From positions 62,001 to 126,000 of the forward strand of contig NZ_JACERN010000022.1 of assembly GCF_013911085.1 (NCBI RefSeq): 64,000 nt of DNA. The letters are read 5' to 3'. This DNA is from Aquitalea aquatica (lineage in GTDB: Bacteria > Pseudomonadota > Gammaproteobacteria > Burkholderiales > Chromobacteriaceae). Every line of letters begins with the position of its first letter. Position 1 is the first letter of the stretch. The notes below the pieces were generated by a model. It worked only from the letters and a program-made list of their open reading frames with translations. It was not told the origin of the DNA and did no database searches. Of this stretch, positions 44,673 to 54,477 are shown one piece after another. The position numbers were made by a program, and so were the translations under genes.

Positions 44673-45881
44673 ATGTCGTATTCCGCACGCAGCCATTTCG
44701 GTTTGGCCATATTACTGGCGGCCCTGTCCACGCTGGGCCCCTTCTCGATCGATACCTTTTTACCTGCCATGCAGGCCATTGGGTTATCGCTGTCGGCTTC
44801 GCCGCTGCAAATGCAACAGGCTCTCACCGTCTATTTGTTGTGCTATGCGGTGATGATGCTGTGGCACGGCTCGATTTCCGACGCCATTGGCCGCCGACCG
44901 GTGGTACTGGTCACCACCTTGCTGTTCAGTCTGGCCTCGCTCGGTTGTGCGCTGGCGCCTTCGCTGGGCTGGTTGTTGTTGTTTCGTGGTTTGCAGGGGC
45001 TGTGTGGCGGGGCCGGGCTGGTGGTGGGGCGAGCCATCATCCGCGACAAGCTGGACGGTGCGGAGGCGCAGCGGCTGATGTCGCAGGTGACCATGCTGTT
45101 TTCGCTGTCGCCGGCGATTGCCCCGGTGGTGGGCGGCTGGCTGTTTGGTGCTTTTGGCTGGCACTCCATCTTTGTGTTCATGGCGCTGATCGGCCTGGCG
45201 TTGTTTGTGATGAGCTGGTTTGCGCTGGATGAAACCCACCATGCCCACCTGCGTACGCCGCTGGCCTGGCGCTCGCTGTTGCAGAATTATCTGGAAGTAT
45301 TGCGCAAGCGCGATTTCCAGCTGCTGGCCGCTGCGGTGTCCTGCAATTTTGCCGGTTTCTTTCTGTATATCCCCTCGGCACCGGTGTTTCTGTTGCAGCA
45401 TCTGCATTTGCGACCAGACCAGTTTTTGTGGATGTTTGGCCCGGCGGTGTCCGGCATCATGTTCGGGGCCTATCTGTCCGGCAAGATGGCGGGCCGGCGC
45501 GGCGCACGCGAGATCGTTACCCTGGGTTATGTGCTGATGTTTGCTGCGGCCGGGGCCAACCTGGCCTACAACCTGCTGGTGGCAGAGGCAGCCATGCCCT
45601 GGGCGGTATTGCCGCTGGCGCTGTACACCACCGGCATGTCGCTGGCGGCACCGTCCATCACGCTCAACCTGATGGACCAGTTTCCAGCGCTGCGCGGGAC
45701 GGTATCGTCCTTGCAAGGTTTTTTGCAGACCATGCTGGGGAGCATCGTGGCTGGCGTGATTGCGCCGCTGGTGTGGGGCAGCACGCTCAGCCTGGCTTGC
45801 TGTATGGCGGGCTTTCTGTTGCTGGGCTTCCTCTTCCGTAGTGCCTATCGCCGCCGCCTGGCACGACTTGCCGCGCGCTGA
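44673..45881 (+). CDS. Bcr/CflA-family multidrug exporter
   Basis: 402 residues from the ATG at 44673; the longer frame upstream is not supported. 12-TM MFS: LGPFSIDTFLPAMQAIG at the start, motif A HGSISDAIGRRPVVL, and FRGLQGLCGGAGLVVGRAI. Bcr/CflA members expel drugs such as bicyclomycin or chloramphenicol, or dipeptides/cysteine. Monocistronic; the substrate is unknown. Confidence 0.9.
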   Translation: MSYSARSHFGLAILLAALSTLGPFSIDTFLPAMQAIGLSLSASPLQMQQALTVYLLCYAVMMLWHGSISDAIGRRPVVLVTTLLFSLASLGCALAPSLGWLLLFRGLQGLCGGAGLVVGRAIIRDKLDGAEAQRLMSQVTMLFSLSPAIAPVVGGWLFGAFGWHSIFVFMALIGLALFVMSWFALDETHHAHLRTPLAWRSLLQNYLEVLRKRDFQLLAAAVSCNFAGFFLYIPSAPVFLLQHLHLRPDQFLWMFGPAVSGIMFGAYLSGKMAGRRGAREIVTLGYVLMFAAAGANLAYNLLVAEAAMPWAVLPLALYTTGMSLAAPSITLNLMDQFPALRGTVSSLQGFLQTMLGSIVAGVIAPLVWGSTLSLACCMAGFLLLGFLFRSAYRRRLARLAAR

Positions 45882-45995
45882 TGGCAGTCAGTCAGTTTCT
45901 GCTGGTATCGACGGTAATTTCTGGTAAATGTCTTGGCTGATTCCGGTATTTATCGGTTTTTTTCCTGATAAGCCAGTGTGGGGATGTTGCGAAAG

Positions 45996-46033
45996 AGAAT
46001 GATTCTTATGTAGAATGAGAAAAATTATCATTC
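45996..46033 (+). promoter_or_regulatory. Fur boxes upstream of the iron uptake operon
   Basis: Two overlapping AT-rich dyads: AGAATGATTCT (45996-46006) and GAATGA (46013-46018) with TCATTC (46028-46033). Their form matches the GATAATGATAATCATTATC Fur consensus, and they lie 55-95 bp upstream of the ftrA-like start. Predicted: repression when iron is plentiful. Confidence 0.75.
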
Positions 46034-46088
46034 GCTTGCAGTTTTTGTAGCCGCACCGGCTGCTTGCTGCTTTGAGAAAGGGCATCTC

Positions 46089-46634
46089 ATGCGTTCTACC
46101 GTAAGCACCTTGTTGCTGGCTTCTGCCGCCTTGACCCTGAGCGCCGTTGCGGCGGCCAAGGAATACCCGATTGGCAAGCCGGCGATCAAGAATGGCATGG
46201 AAATCGGCGCGGTTTACCTGCAGCCGACCAAGATGGAGCCGGAAGGCATGATGCGCAAGGCTGAGGAGTCCGACGTGCATCTGGAAGCCGATATTCACGC
46301 GCTGAAGAACAATCCCAATGGTTTTGAAGAAGGCGCGTGGATGCCTTACCTGATGGTCAAGTACGAACTGACCAAGGTAGGTGGCAAGGGCAGCATCAAG
46401 GGCGACATGATGCCGATGGTGGCCAACGATGGCCCGCACTATGGTGACAACGTCAAGCTGCAAGGCCCGGGCAAGTACAAGCTGAAGCTGACCATCCTGC
46501 CGCCGTCGGAAAACCCGCACGCCCACTTTGGCCGCCATGTGGACAAGGAAACCGGCGTGGGCCCGTGGTACAAGTCTTTTGAGGTGAACTACGAATTCAC
46601 CTACGCCGGTATTGGCAAGAAGGGCGGCTACTAA
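46089..46634 (+). CDS. ftrA: FtrA/P19-type periplasmic iron-binding protein
   Basis: A 181-residue exported protein: signal peptide to about residue 23 (VAAA before KEYPIG), then the P19/Tp34 domain with IGAVYLQPTKMEPEGMMR, Met/Glu/His ligands (SDVHLEADIHAL) and LPPSENPHAHFGRHVDKE. P19 proteins bind iron/copper and feed ferrous iron to the permease. First gene of an ftrABCD-type operon behind Fur boxes; a hairpin separates it from the next gene. Confidence 0.93.
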   Translation: MRSTVSTLLLASAALTLSAVAAAKEYPIGKPAIKNGMEIGAVYLQPTKMEPEGMMRKAEESDVHLEADIHALKNNPNGFEEGAWMPYLMVKYELTKVGGKGSIKGDMMPMVANDGPHYGDNVKLQGPGKYKLKLTILPPSENPHAHFGRHVDKETGVGPWYKSFEVNYEFTYAGIGKKGGY

Positions 46635-46703
46635 GCCGTAGCGCCCGACGGCAAAGTGTAATGCGAATCTAAACGCAAACCATTCCCGTTGGAGTATTAT
46701 AAG

Positions 46704-46738
46704 AAACAGCGCTGCCTGATTTGAGACAGCGCTGTTTT
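46704..46738 (+). terminator. Intercistronic hairpin with T-run between ftrA and ftrB
   Basis: AAACAGCGC (46704-46712) pairs with GCGCTGTTT (46729-46737), followed by a short T-run. It lies inside the operon, so it probably acts as a partial terminator or 3'-end stabiliser that makes the periplasmic protein more abundant than the rest. Confidence 0.65.
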
Positions 46739-46755
46739 CCATTCAGGGGTTGCAC

Positions 46756-47079
46756 ATGAAAATTGCGATGTTTCTGGCGGCAGCACTGCTGTCGATGTCG
46801 GCGCTGGCGGACGACATGCCCACCTACAAGCTGGAGCTGAAGGACGGCGTCCTCAAGCCGGCGCGCCTGCAGGTGCCGGTGAATACCAAGTTCCGTCTGG
46901 AAGTGAGCAATACCGGCAAGACGCCGGCCGAATTCGAAAGCACCCAGCTGCGCAAGGAAAAAGTATTGGCGCCAGGGGTGACTTCCTCGGTAGTGATCCT
47001 GCCGCTGGCTGCAGGCGAGTACAAGTTCTTCGATGATTTCCACATGGCAACCGCGCAGGGCGTGATTGTTGCCAAGTAA
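46756..47079 (+). CDS. ftrB: FtrB-like periplasmic cupredoxin
   Basis: 107 residues from the ATG at 46756 (CAGGGG upstream). Signal peptide MKIAMFLAAALLSMSALA, then a cupredoxin-1 domain (YKLELKDGVLKPARLQVPVN, NTGKTPAEFES) ending FDDFHMATAQGVIVAK. In the Bordetella/Brucella FtrABCD system this protein is proposed to oxidise Fe2+ during uptake through FtrC. Only a His-Met type ligand set is visible near the C-terminus. Confidence 0.9.
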   Translation: MKIAMFLAAALLSMSALADDMPTYKLELKDGVLKPARLQVPVNTKFRLEVSNTGKTPAEFESTQLRKEKVLAPGVTSSVVILPLAAGEYKFFDDFHMATAQGVIVAK

Positions 47080-47107
47080 GTGACACGCGCAGGAAGAAGG
47101 TAAAACA

Positions 47108-47926
47108 ATGGGTCAGGTATTGTTCATCGTCTGGCGCGAAAGCGTCGAAGCCTTGCTGGTGGTGGGCATTCTCAATGCCTGGATGAACCAGAACCCGCAG
47201 GGCAAGGCCGGTAAACCCTATTTGTGGGGTGGTGTGGCGCTGGGCATTGCGCTGGCGGTATTGCTGGCGGTGGCGCTGTTTTCCGCCAGTACGCTGATGG
47301 CTGGTTCGCAGGATGTGTTCCAGACCGTGATGGAATTCATGGCCTCCGGCCTGATCGTGCAGATGGTGCTGTGGATGCGCGAGCATGGCCGCACGCTGAA
47401 AAAGGAACTGGAATCCGGCCTGGCGGATAATGCCAGCACTGCCAACTGGTGGGGCGTCACCACCCTGGTGGCCATTGCCGTGGCGCGTGAAGGCAGCGAA
47501 ACCGTGGTGTTCCTGTACGGCATGCTGGGCAGTGCCGACGGTCAGACCTTGCTGAACATGAGCGGCGCGGCACTACTGGGGCTGGGGCTGGCCTTCCTCA
47601 CCTTCTTCGTCTTGCAGCTGGGGGGCAAGGTGCTGTCCTGGCGGCTGTTCTTCCGCGTGACCGAAATCATGCTGCTGCTGCTGGGGGCGTCCTTGTTCCT
47701 GGCTGGGGTGGAGAAGCTGATTTCCATGGAAATCCTGCCGGCGCTGATCGACCCGCTGTGGGACAGTTCGGCGGTGCTGGATGACATGAGCCCGGCAGGT
47801 GGTGTGGTGGCTTCGCTTACCGGTTACCGTGCCCACCCGGCGCTGATGAGCCTGCTGGCCTATCTCCTGTTCTGGGCTGCCGTATTTGGCATGTTCTTCT
47901 GGCGCAAGCGTCGTCAGGCCGCATGA
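47108..47926 (+). CDS. ftrC: FtrC iron permease (FTR1 family)
   Basis: A 272-residue FTR1-type permease, 7 TM segments, with both iron-binding REXXE motifs: R10-E14 (RESVE) and R127-E131 (REGSE). Moves iron across the inner membrane, receiving it from the P19 and cupredoxin proteins. Overlaps the ftrD start by 4 bp (ATGA). Confidence 0.95.
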   Translation: MGQVLFIVWRESVEALLVVGILNAWMNQNPQGKAGKPYLWGGVALGIALAVLLAVALFSASTLMAGSQDVFQTVMEFMASGLIVQMVLWMREHGRTLKKELESGLADNASTANWWGVTTLVAIAVAREGSETVVFLYGMLGSADGQTLLNMSGAALLGLGLAFLTFFVLQLGGKVLSWRLFFRVTEIMLLLLGASLFLAGVEKLISMEILPALIDPLWDSSAVLDDMSPAGGVVASLTGYRAHPALMSLLAYLLFWAAVFGMFFWRKRRQAA

Positions 47927-49377
47927 AACCACTTGCTGATCACCGTCGCCGGCCCGAGTTGCTGCACCCGCTTAACAGCGGTTGCGGCAGCCACGCCGCT
48001 GCCGGCAATGGCCGCCTGACTGCCGTTGGCAACTGGCTGCGCGACCATGCCGGCACCCTGCGCCTGCTGCAATGGCTGGTGGTGCTGGTGTATGCGGCAC
48101 TGTTGCTGATTCCCGCCTGGCTGCCATTGCCGGGTGACAGCGCCCGCATCGTCAACAATCTCACCATTTTTGCCCAGTTCGTGTTCTGGGGCATCTGGTG
48201 GCCTTTCGTGCTGCTGTCCATGGTGCTGTTTGGCCGCTTGTGGTGTGGCGTGCTCTGTCCGGAAGGGGCGCTGAGCGAATGGGCTGCCAAGAAAGGCCTG
48301 GGCCGACCGATTCCGCGCTGGATGCGCTGGGATGGCTGGCCCTTTGTCGCCTTTGCCCTCACCACCCTGTACGGTCAGCTGGTGAGTGTGTATCAGTACC
48401 CCAAGGCCGCTTTGCTGGTGCTGGGCGGCTCTACCGTGGCCGCCATTGCCATCGGCCTGGTGTATACCCGTGGCAAGCGTGCCTGGTGCCGCCATCTGTG
48501 TCCGGTAAACGGCGTGTTTGCCTTGCTCTCCAAACTGGCGCCCATGCATTACAAGGTGGATGAGCAGCGCTGGCAGGAGTCGGCACGCCAGTCCGGCGTG
48601 ATCCGTATCCAGGCGGTGGATTGCGCACCCTTGCAGCCGCTGCGCCACATGCAGGGCGGTAGTGGCTGCCATATGTGCGGCCGCTGCAGCGGTCATCGCG
48701 ATGCCATCAGCCTCAGCCTGCGTTCGCCGGCAGAGGAGGTGGTGAAAGTGGCGGCCAAGGAAGCCACGGTGTGGCAGACCCTGCTGATTGTCTATGGCCT
48801 GCTCGGCATTGCCATGGGCGGCTTTCACTGGACAGCCAGCCCCTGGTTTGTCGAACTGAAACAGACTGCGGCGGAATGGCTGGTGGATCACGATATCATG
48901 TGGCCGCTGGATACCGATGCGCCGTGGTGGCTACTGACGCATTACCCGGATCACAATGACGTGTTTTCCTGGCTGGATGGCATGTCCATCATCGCCTACA
49001 TGCTGGGTACCGCGCTGGTGATTGGTAGCGGCCTGCTGCTGGCGTTGGCTGTCGCGGTGCGGCTGGCTGGGCCCTGGCGCAAGCAGCGTTTGCATCATCT
49101 GGCACAAAGCCTGATTCCGCTGGCCGGTATCGGGGTGTTTCTGGGCTTGTCGGCGCTGACCGTCACCCTGCTCAAGGCCGAGGGCATTGCCACCGGCTGG
49201 GCGAATGATCTGCGCCTGGGCTTGCTGCTGCTGGCCAATATCTGGTCGCTATGGCTGGCGGCGGGCATCGTGCGGCAATGGCGTGCCGGCTGGCGTAGTG
49301 TGCCAGCCCTAGCCAGCTTGCTGGCCGGCATGGCGCTGGTGGATGCCGCCTGGGGCTTCATGTTCTGGTGGTGGTAA
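47923..49377 (+). CDS. ftrD: FtrD membrane ferredoxin-like electron transfer protein
   Basis: A 484-residue membrane protein of the NapH/CcoG-like polyferredoxin type: Cys motifs LWCGVLCPEGAL (C108, C112), AWCRHLCPVNGV (about 188-194) and CHMCGRCSGHRD (about 247-254), with several TM helices on both sides. FtrD is thought to accept or recycle electrons released when FtrB oxidises Fe2+. Last gene of the operon, followed by a bidirectional terminator. Confidence 0.92.
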   Translation: MKPLADHRRRPELLHPLNSGCGSHAAAGNGRLTAVGNWLRDHAGTLRLLQWLVVLVYAALLLIPAWLPLPGDSARIVNNLTIFAQFVFWGIWWPFVLLSMVLFGRLWCGVLCPEGALSEWAAKKGLGRPIPRWMRWDGWPFVAFALTTLYGQLVSVYQYPKAALLVLGGSTVAAIAIGLVYTRGKRAWCRHLCPVNGVFALLSKLAPMHYKVDEQRWQESARQSGVIRIQAVDCAPLQPLRHMQGGSGCHMCGRCSGHRDAISLSLRSPAEEVVKVAAKEATVWQTLLIVYGLLGIAMGGFHWTASPWFVELKQTAAEWLVDHDIMWPLDTDAPWWLLTHYPDHNDVFSWLDGMSIIAYMLGTALVIGSGLLLALAVAVRLAGPWRKQRLHHLAQSLIPLAGIGVFLGLSALTVTLLKAEGIATGWANDLRLGLLLLANIWSLWLAAGIVRQWRAGWRSVPALASLLAGMALVDAAWGFMFWWW

Positions 49378-49396
49378 AGCGGCAGACTTTGCTAGC

Positions 49397-49424
49397 AAAC
49401 AGGGCGGCGTGACCGCCCTGTTTT
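49397..49424. terminator. Bidirectional terminator between ftrD and ybaK
   Basis: AAACAGGGCGG CGTGA CCGCCCTGTTTT, with A- and T-runs on either side, between convergent genes. Confidence 0.88.
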
Positions 49425-49434
49425 GCGTCCGGAT

Positions 49435-49917
49435 TCAGGCGGCTGCCTGTACCAGCACCGGCTGCAATACGCGGATGACTTCCTGCGGGGCCACGCCAAT
49501 CAGGAAACCGCGCTTGCCACCGTTGATATAGATGCGTGGCAGCTCGGCAATGCTGCTTTCCATGTACACCGGCATCGGGTGGCGGGTGCCGAAGGGGCTG
49601 GTGCCGCCCACCTGATAGCCGCTGTGCTTGTCTGCCGTTTTCGGGTCGCAAGGACTCACCTTTTTCACCCCGATCTGTTTGGCCAGCATGCCGGTGCCCA
49701 CTTCGCGGTCGCCATGCATCAGCACGATCAGTGGGTGCTTCTGCTCGTCTTCCATGATCAGGGTTTTGACCACGCAATGCTCATCCACGCCCAGTTCGCG
49801 GGCTGACACCGTGGTACCGCCTTTGTCTTCGTATTTGTACAGATGCTCGCTGTACTCCACCTTGTGTTCGCGCAGCACGCGAATGGCCTGGGTGACCGGG
49901 GTCTTTTCCTTGGACAT
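49435..49917 (-). CDS. ybaK: Cys-tRNA(Pro) deacylase YbaK/EbsC
   Basis: A 160-residue YbaK protein: TPVTQAIRVLREHKVEYSEH, VVKTLIMEDEQKHPLIVLMHGD with the catalytic-pocket Lys, and GYQVGGTSPFGTRHPMPVY, the conserved GG-S-P-G segment. It removes cysteine wrongly attached to tRNA(Pro). Monocistronic, convergent with the iron operon. Confidence 0.94.
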   Translation of the reverse strand: MSKEKTPVTQAIRVLREHKVEYSEHLYKYEDKGGTTVSARELGVDEHCVVKTLIMEDEQKHPLIVLMHGDREVGTGMLAKQIGVKKVSPCDPKTADKHSGYQVGGTSPFGTRHPMPVYMESSIAELPRIYINGGKRGFLIGVAPQEVIRVLQPVLVQAAA

Positions 49918-50021
49918 ATCCGTCTATCCATTTACGGCAAAACGGCTACTTTAGTGGCTGCGGCGGACAACTGCAAACCGTGTGGCTTGTGGCATGCTGA
50001 GGTTTTCTGCGGGGAGCCGTG

Positions 50022-50318
50022 ATGATTCTGGAAGCCGCCATGCTGCAGGTGAAAGCCGGTATGCAGCAGGAGTTCGAAGCCGCCTTTGCCCAGGCTCAGC
50101 TGATTATCGCCAGCATGCCGGGCTATCACTGGCACCAGTTGCAACGCTGTCTGGAAGTGGAAGGCAAATACCTGTTGCTGGTTGGCTGGGACAGCGTGGC
50201 CGCCCATGAGCAGGGTTTTCGTCAGTCAGCGGGCTATCAGGAGTGGAAACGGCTGTTGCATCATTTCTATCAGCCGTTTCCGGTGGTGGAGCATTTCGAG
50301 CAGATATTGCCGGTTTAG
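50022..50318 (+). CDS. Antibiotic biosynthesis monooxygenase (ABM) family protein
   Basis: A 98-residue dimeric ferredoxin-like-fold protein: MILEAAMLQVKAGMQQEFE, AFAQAQLIIASMPGYHWHQL, YLLLVGWDSVAAHEQGF and RQSAGYQEWKRLLHHFYQPF fit the ABM domain. ATG at 50022 has GGGGAG 5 bp upstream; a GTG one codon earlier is possible. Physiological substrate unknown; many members are quinone-related or heme-related. Its stop overlaps msrQ's stop by 4 bp (convergent). Confidence 0.85.
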   Translation: MILEAAMLQVKAGMQQEFEAAFAQAQLIIASMPGYHWHQLQRCLEVEGKYLLLVGWDSVAAHEQGFRQSAGYQEWKRLLHHFYQPFPVVEHFEQILPV

Positions 50319-50935
50319 GGCTGGCGCCAGCGCCGGTACAGCCGCCAGCCCAGCAAGAGCGCGAGCGCGGTGCCGTAGAGCAGCGGTTGGGTCAGGTCTT
50401 TTTTCACCAGCCACCAGTAGTGCAACACACCCAGCATGGCGACCGGGTAGACCAGCCGGTGCAGCCGGCCCCAGTTGCGCTTGAGCCGGCGCATCCAGCC
50501 CTGAGTGGAGGTGATGGCCAGCGGCGTCATCAGCAGCATGGCGGCAAAACCGACGGTGATGAAGGGGCGCTTGGCGATGTCGTGCAATATGCCGGACCAG
50601 TCAAAGAACTGGTCGAGCCAGAGATAGGTGGTGAAGTGCAGGCAGCCGTAAAAGAAGGCATACAGGCCCAGCATGCGCCGCAGGCGTAGTGGCCAGCCCC
50701 AGCCGGACAGCTGGCGCAAGGGGCTGATGGCCAGGGTGATCAGCAAAAAGCTCAGCGTCCAGGTGCCGGTGGAGCGGGTGATGAACTCCACTGGATTGAC
50801 CGCCATGCCGGACAGCACGATCCACGCCGCGCGCGCCAGCGGCAGCAAGGCGAGCAGGAACACGGTGATTTTCAGCCAGTTGAAGCGGGTTGGCTGGCGG
50901 CTGGCAGCCGGGTTTTTCATGCGCAGGGTGGTCAT
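50315..50935 (-). CDS. msrQ: MsrQ heme-binding membrane subunit of the MsrPQ system
   Basis: A 206-residue, six-TM b-type heme protein (YedZ family): NPVEFITRSTGTWTLSFLLI, LYAFFYGCLHFTTYLWLD with heme-ligand His, and GRLHRLVYPVAMLGVLHYWW with two His. It feeds electrons from the quinone pool to MsrP. I chose the ATG at 50935, one base after the msrP stop. Confidence 0.93.
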   Translation of the reverse strand: MTTLRMKNPAASRQPTRFNWLKITVFLLALLPLARAAWIVLSGMAVNPVEFITRSTGTWTLSFLLITLAISPLRQLSGWGWPLRLRRMLGLYAFFYGCLHFTTYLWLDQFFDWSGILHDIAKRPFITVGFAAMLLMTPLAITSTQGWMRRLKRNWGRLHRLVYPVAMLGVLHYWWLVKKDLTQPLLYGTALALLLGWRLYRRWRQP

Positions 50936-50936
50936 G

Positions 50937-51845
<909 letters not shown>

Positions 51846-51952
51846 GATGGTTTCTCCGGTGCTGTGTTTCTTTGTCGCAGCAACAAGGAGAATCTGACAT
51901 GCAATCTTTGCGATTGTTCTTGGCTGATTGATAGCCAGTAACTAATTTCGCC

Positions 51953-52879
51953 TCAGGCGCTTGCTGTCGGCCAGCTCCGCCCCAGTGCACTGCCTTGGCC
52001 GCCATCGCGTGCCAGCAACTGGCCGATGGCTTGCAGGGCGCTCCAGCGTGGGCCGCACCACTCGGGCGCAATCAGGGTGGGGGCTTGTGCCGTGGCCGAT
52101 ATCCGGTGGAACACCACCTCGGGTGGCGTATGGCGGATCAACGAGGCGGCCAGGCTGGCGTAGTCGTCCAGTGCCATGGCCGACACCTCGTCACGCTGGT
52201 ACTGCGCCGCCATGCGGCTGCCGCGCACGATCATCAGCGGGTGCAGCTTCAGCCCCTGTACACCGATTTCCAGCACGGTTTCCAGCGTGGCATGCATATC
52301 GGCAGTGTCTTCGCCGGGCAGACCGGCAATCAGGTGGGTACACACCTTCAGGCCATGCTGCTGGGCGCGGCGTACCGCATCACGGTAGTCGGCCAGGGTG
52401 TGGCCACGGTGAATGCGCCGCTGGGTGTGGTCATGGGCGGTTTGCAAGCCCAGCTCCAGCCACACTTCCTTGCCGGCGGCCTGATAGGAGGCCAGCAGTT
52501 CCAGCGCGCTGTCCGGCACGCAGTCTGGCCGGGTGCCTACGCACAGGCCCACCACATCGGCGGCGACGGTGGCTTCGTCATATAGCTGACGCAGACGGCT
52601 GACTTCGGCATAGGTGCTGGTGTAGGCCTGAAAGTAGGCCAGGTAGCGGCGCGCGCGGTCGGTCTTGCCTTTTTCGCGGGTAATCTGCTCGCTGATCGAC
52701 AGCGTGCCGGCATCGCGACCAAAGCTTTTGACATTGCAGAAGGTGCAGCCACCACGGCCCAGCGTGCCGTCGCGGTTGGGGCAGGTGAAATCACCGGCCA
52801 GTGACAGCTTGTGTACCGGCTGGCCATGACGGCGCTTGAGATAATGGCCAAAGGTATGCAGATGAGCGGTAAGGTCCAT
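51953..52879 (-). CDS. Radical SAM protein, TIGR01212/YhcC family
   Basis: 308 residues from the ATG at 52879 (12 residues fewer than the longest frame). The cluster Cys residues are C33, C45 and C48 in FTCPNRDGTLGRGGCTFCN, the spacing (C-x11-C-x2-C) characteristic of the YhcC/TIGR01212 group. LIAGLPGEDTADMHATLE and HPLMIVRGSRMA follow. Precise reaction is unknown to me. Monocistronic as far as visible. Confidence 0.9.
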   Translation of the reverse strand: MDLTAHLHTFGHYLKRRHGQPVHKLSLAGDFTCPNRDGTLGRGGCTFCNVKSFGRDAGTLSISEQITREKGKTDRARRYLAYFQAYTSTYAEVSRLRQLYDEATVAADVVGLCVGTRPDCVPDSALELLASYQAAGKEVWLELGLQTAHDHTQRRIHRGHTLADYRDAVRRAQQHGLKVCTHLIAGLPGEDTADMHATLETVLEIGVQGLKLHPLMIVRGSRMAAQYQRDEVSAMALDDYASLAASLIRHTPPEVVFHRISATAQAPTLIAPEWCGPRWSALQAIGQLLARDGGQGSALGRSWPTASA

Positions 52880-52968
52880 GGTGCTAAACGGCTGGGTGTG
52901 GACAGAAAAGCCCACAGCTTAGGCAGTTTGCCCCGGCATGGCCCTGTGCCATATCAAGGCTTGTATGC

Positions 52969-53151
52969 CTAGAGCTGGTGAAAACCCAGCCAGTACAGCA
53001 GTACAAAAATGGCCGATGCCGCCAGCAGGGCGGTGGCTAGCGTACTGATGAATTCGCGCAGGCTTGCCCGCTGACGCCGGTCCAGCAGCCAGCGCACGAT
53101 GGCATACAGTACGGCAAACAGCAGCACGAGGCGAAACAGGCGACCGATCAT
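52969..53151 (-). CDS. Small two-TM membrane protein, hypothetical
   Basis: A 60-residue protein: hydrophobic helix LFRLVLLFAVLYAIVRWLL, a basic hinge DRRQRASLREF, and a second helix LATALLAASAIFVLLYWLGF. The clean two-helix hairpin with a positively charged loop suggests a real gene, although the ribosome site is weak. No family recognised. Confidence 0.5.
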   Translation of the reverse strand: MIGRLFRLVLLFAVLYAIVRWLLDRRQRASLREFISTLATALLAASAIFVLLYWLGFHQL

Positions 53152-53222
53152 GGCGGGTAACAGGCAGGAAAACCGGGCCGATTATGCGGTGTGGGCCGCT
53201 CAGGAGCAAGCAAGGCTATGGA

Positions 53223-53334
53223 TATAATCGGCCAGACAGGCGATGATAGCAGCCGTAGCCTACAGGAGGCCCCGCAACGAGAATGGCCGGCAAGGCCGCC
53301 GGCGGGGCAATAATCATTAGAGGCCTTTTTTGTT
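53223..53334 (+). promoter_or_regulatory. metX promoter -10 and structured leader
   Basis: TATAAT at 53223-53228 suggests a transcript starting near 53236. The roughly 100-nt leader forms an outer stem GCCCCGC (53269-53275)/GCGGGGC (53302-53308) and an inner stem GCCGGC (53286-53291)/GCCGGC (53298-53303); the two share the bases 53302-53303, so they compete slightly at that edge. The inner loop AAGGCC (53292-53297) is complementary to GGCCTT (53322-53327), which overlaps the only Shine-Dalgarno (AGAGG) of metX and is followed by T-run. A regulatory pseudoknot or attenuator is possible. Confidence 0.45.
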
Positions 53335-54477
53335 ATGTCCGATCTGACAAGGTCCGTCGGCATCGTAGAGGCGCAGATCGCGGAGTTCGATACCCCGCTG
53401 CATCTGGCCAGCGGTGCCGTGCTGCCTGCCTACCAACTGTGTTTTGAAACCTACGGCACGCTGAATGCTGCGTGCAGCAATGCCATCCTGATTTGCCACG
53501 CGCTGTCCGGCCACCACCATGTGGCCGGCCGTTATGCTGCCGACGATAAGGCAGCCGGCTGGTGGGACAATATGGTCGGCCCCGGCAAGCCCATCGATAC
53601 CAACCGTTTCTTTGTGGTGGGGCTGAATAATCTGGGTGGCTGCCATGGCAGCACTGGTCCCTCTTCCATCAATCCGGCCACCGGCCAGCCCTGGGGTTCG
53701 ACCTTCCCGGTGGTCACGGTGCCGGACTGGGTGCGCTCGCAGGCGCGGCTGGCCGACCGGCTGGGCATCGAGCGCTGGGCCGCGGTGATTGGCGGCAGTC
53801 TGGGCGGCATGCAGGCCTTGCAATGGAGCATCGATTACCCGGACCGGGTGGCCCATGCGCTGGTGATTGCCTCGGCTCCCAAACTGTCGGCACAGAATAT
53901 TGCCTTCAATGATGTGGCACGGCAGGCCATCCTCACCGATCCCGATTTCCATGGCGGCGACTTCTACGCCCACAATGCCATTCCGCGGCGCGGCCTGCGA
54001 CTGGCGCGCATGCTGGGCCATATCACCTATCTGTCCGATGACGGCATGGGCGAAAAATTCGGCCGCATGCTCAAAAGCGGCGACTACCAGTTTGGCTTCG
54101 AGGTGGAATTCGAAATCGAATCCTACCTGCGCTACCAGGGTGACAAGTTTTCCGATTATTTCGATGCCAATACCTATCTGCTGATGACCAAGGCACTGGA
54201 CTACTTCGACCCGGCCAAGGATCTGAACGACGACATCGTGGCCGCGCTGCGTAAAGCCACGGCGCGCTTCATGGTGGCCAGCTTTACTTCGGACTGGCGT
54301 TTCTCGCCGGAGCGCTCGCGCGAAATCGTCAAGGCGCTGGTGGCCGCGGACAAGGAAGTGGTGTATGGCGAAATCGAATCAGTACACGGCCATGATGCCT
54401 TCCTGATGCTGGACGGGCCCTATGTCAACCTGATGCGCGCCTATCTGAACCGTGTGGCCGAGGAGGTGACAGCATGA
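53335..54477 (+). CDS. metX: Homoserine O-acyltransferase MetX
   Basis: A 380-residue alpha/beta-fold acyltransferase: [14 protein letters not shown], nucleophile S155 in [12 protein letters not shown], Asp in [12 protein letters not shown] and His in SVHGHDAFL. In betaproteobacteria MetX with adjacent metW usually succinylates (MetXS), sometimes acetylates, homoserine for methionine synthesis. Overlaps metW by 4 bp. The leader is structured. Confidence 0.95.
   Translation: MSDLTRSVGIVEAQIAEFDTPLHLASGAVLPAYQLCFETYGTLNAACSNAILICHALSGHHHVAGRYAADDKAAGWWDNMVGPGKPIDTNRFFVVGLNNLGGCHGSTGPSSINPATGQPWGSTFPVVTVPDWVRSQARLADRLGIERWAAVIGGSLGGMQALQWSIDYPDRVAHALVIASAPKLSAQNIAFNDVARQAILTDPDFHGGDFYAHNAIPRRGLRLARMLGHITYLSDDGMGEKFGRMLKSGDYQFGFEVEFEIESYLRYQGDKFSDYFDANTYLLMTKALDYFDPAKDLNDDIVAALRKATARFMVASFTSDWRFSPERSREIVKALVAADKEVVYGEIESVHGHDAFLMLDGPYVNLMRAYLNRVAEEVTA

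Noticed and set aside
53223-53334. Assignment of the metX leader to SAM-II
   Set aside because: The general position and pseudoknot possibility fit, but I cannot match the conserved SAM-II sequence, so no class is named.
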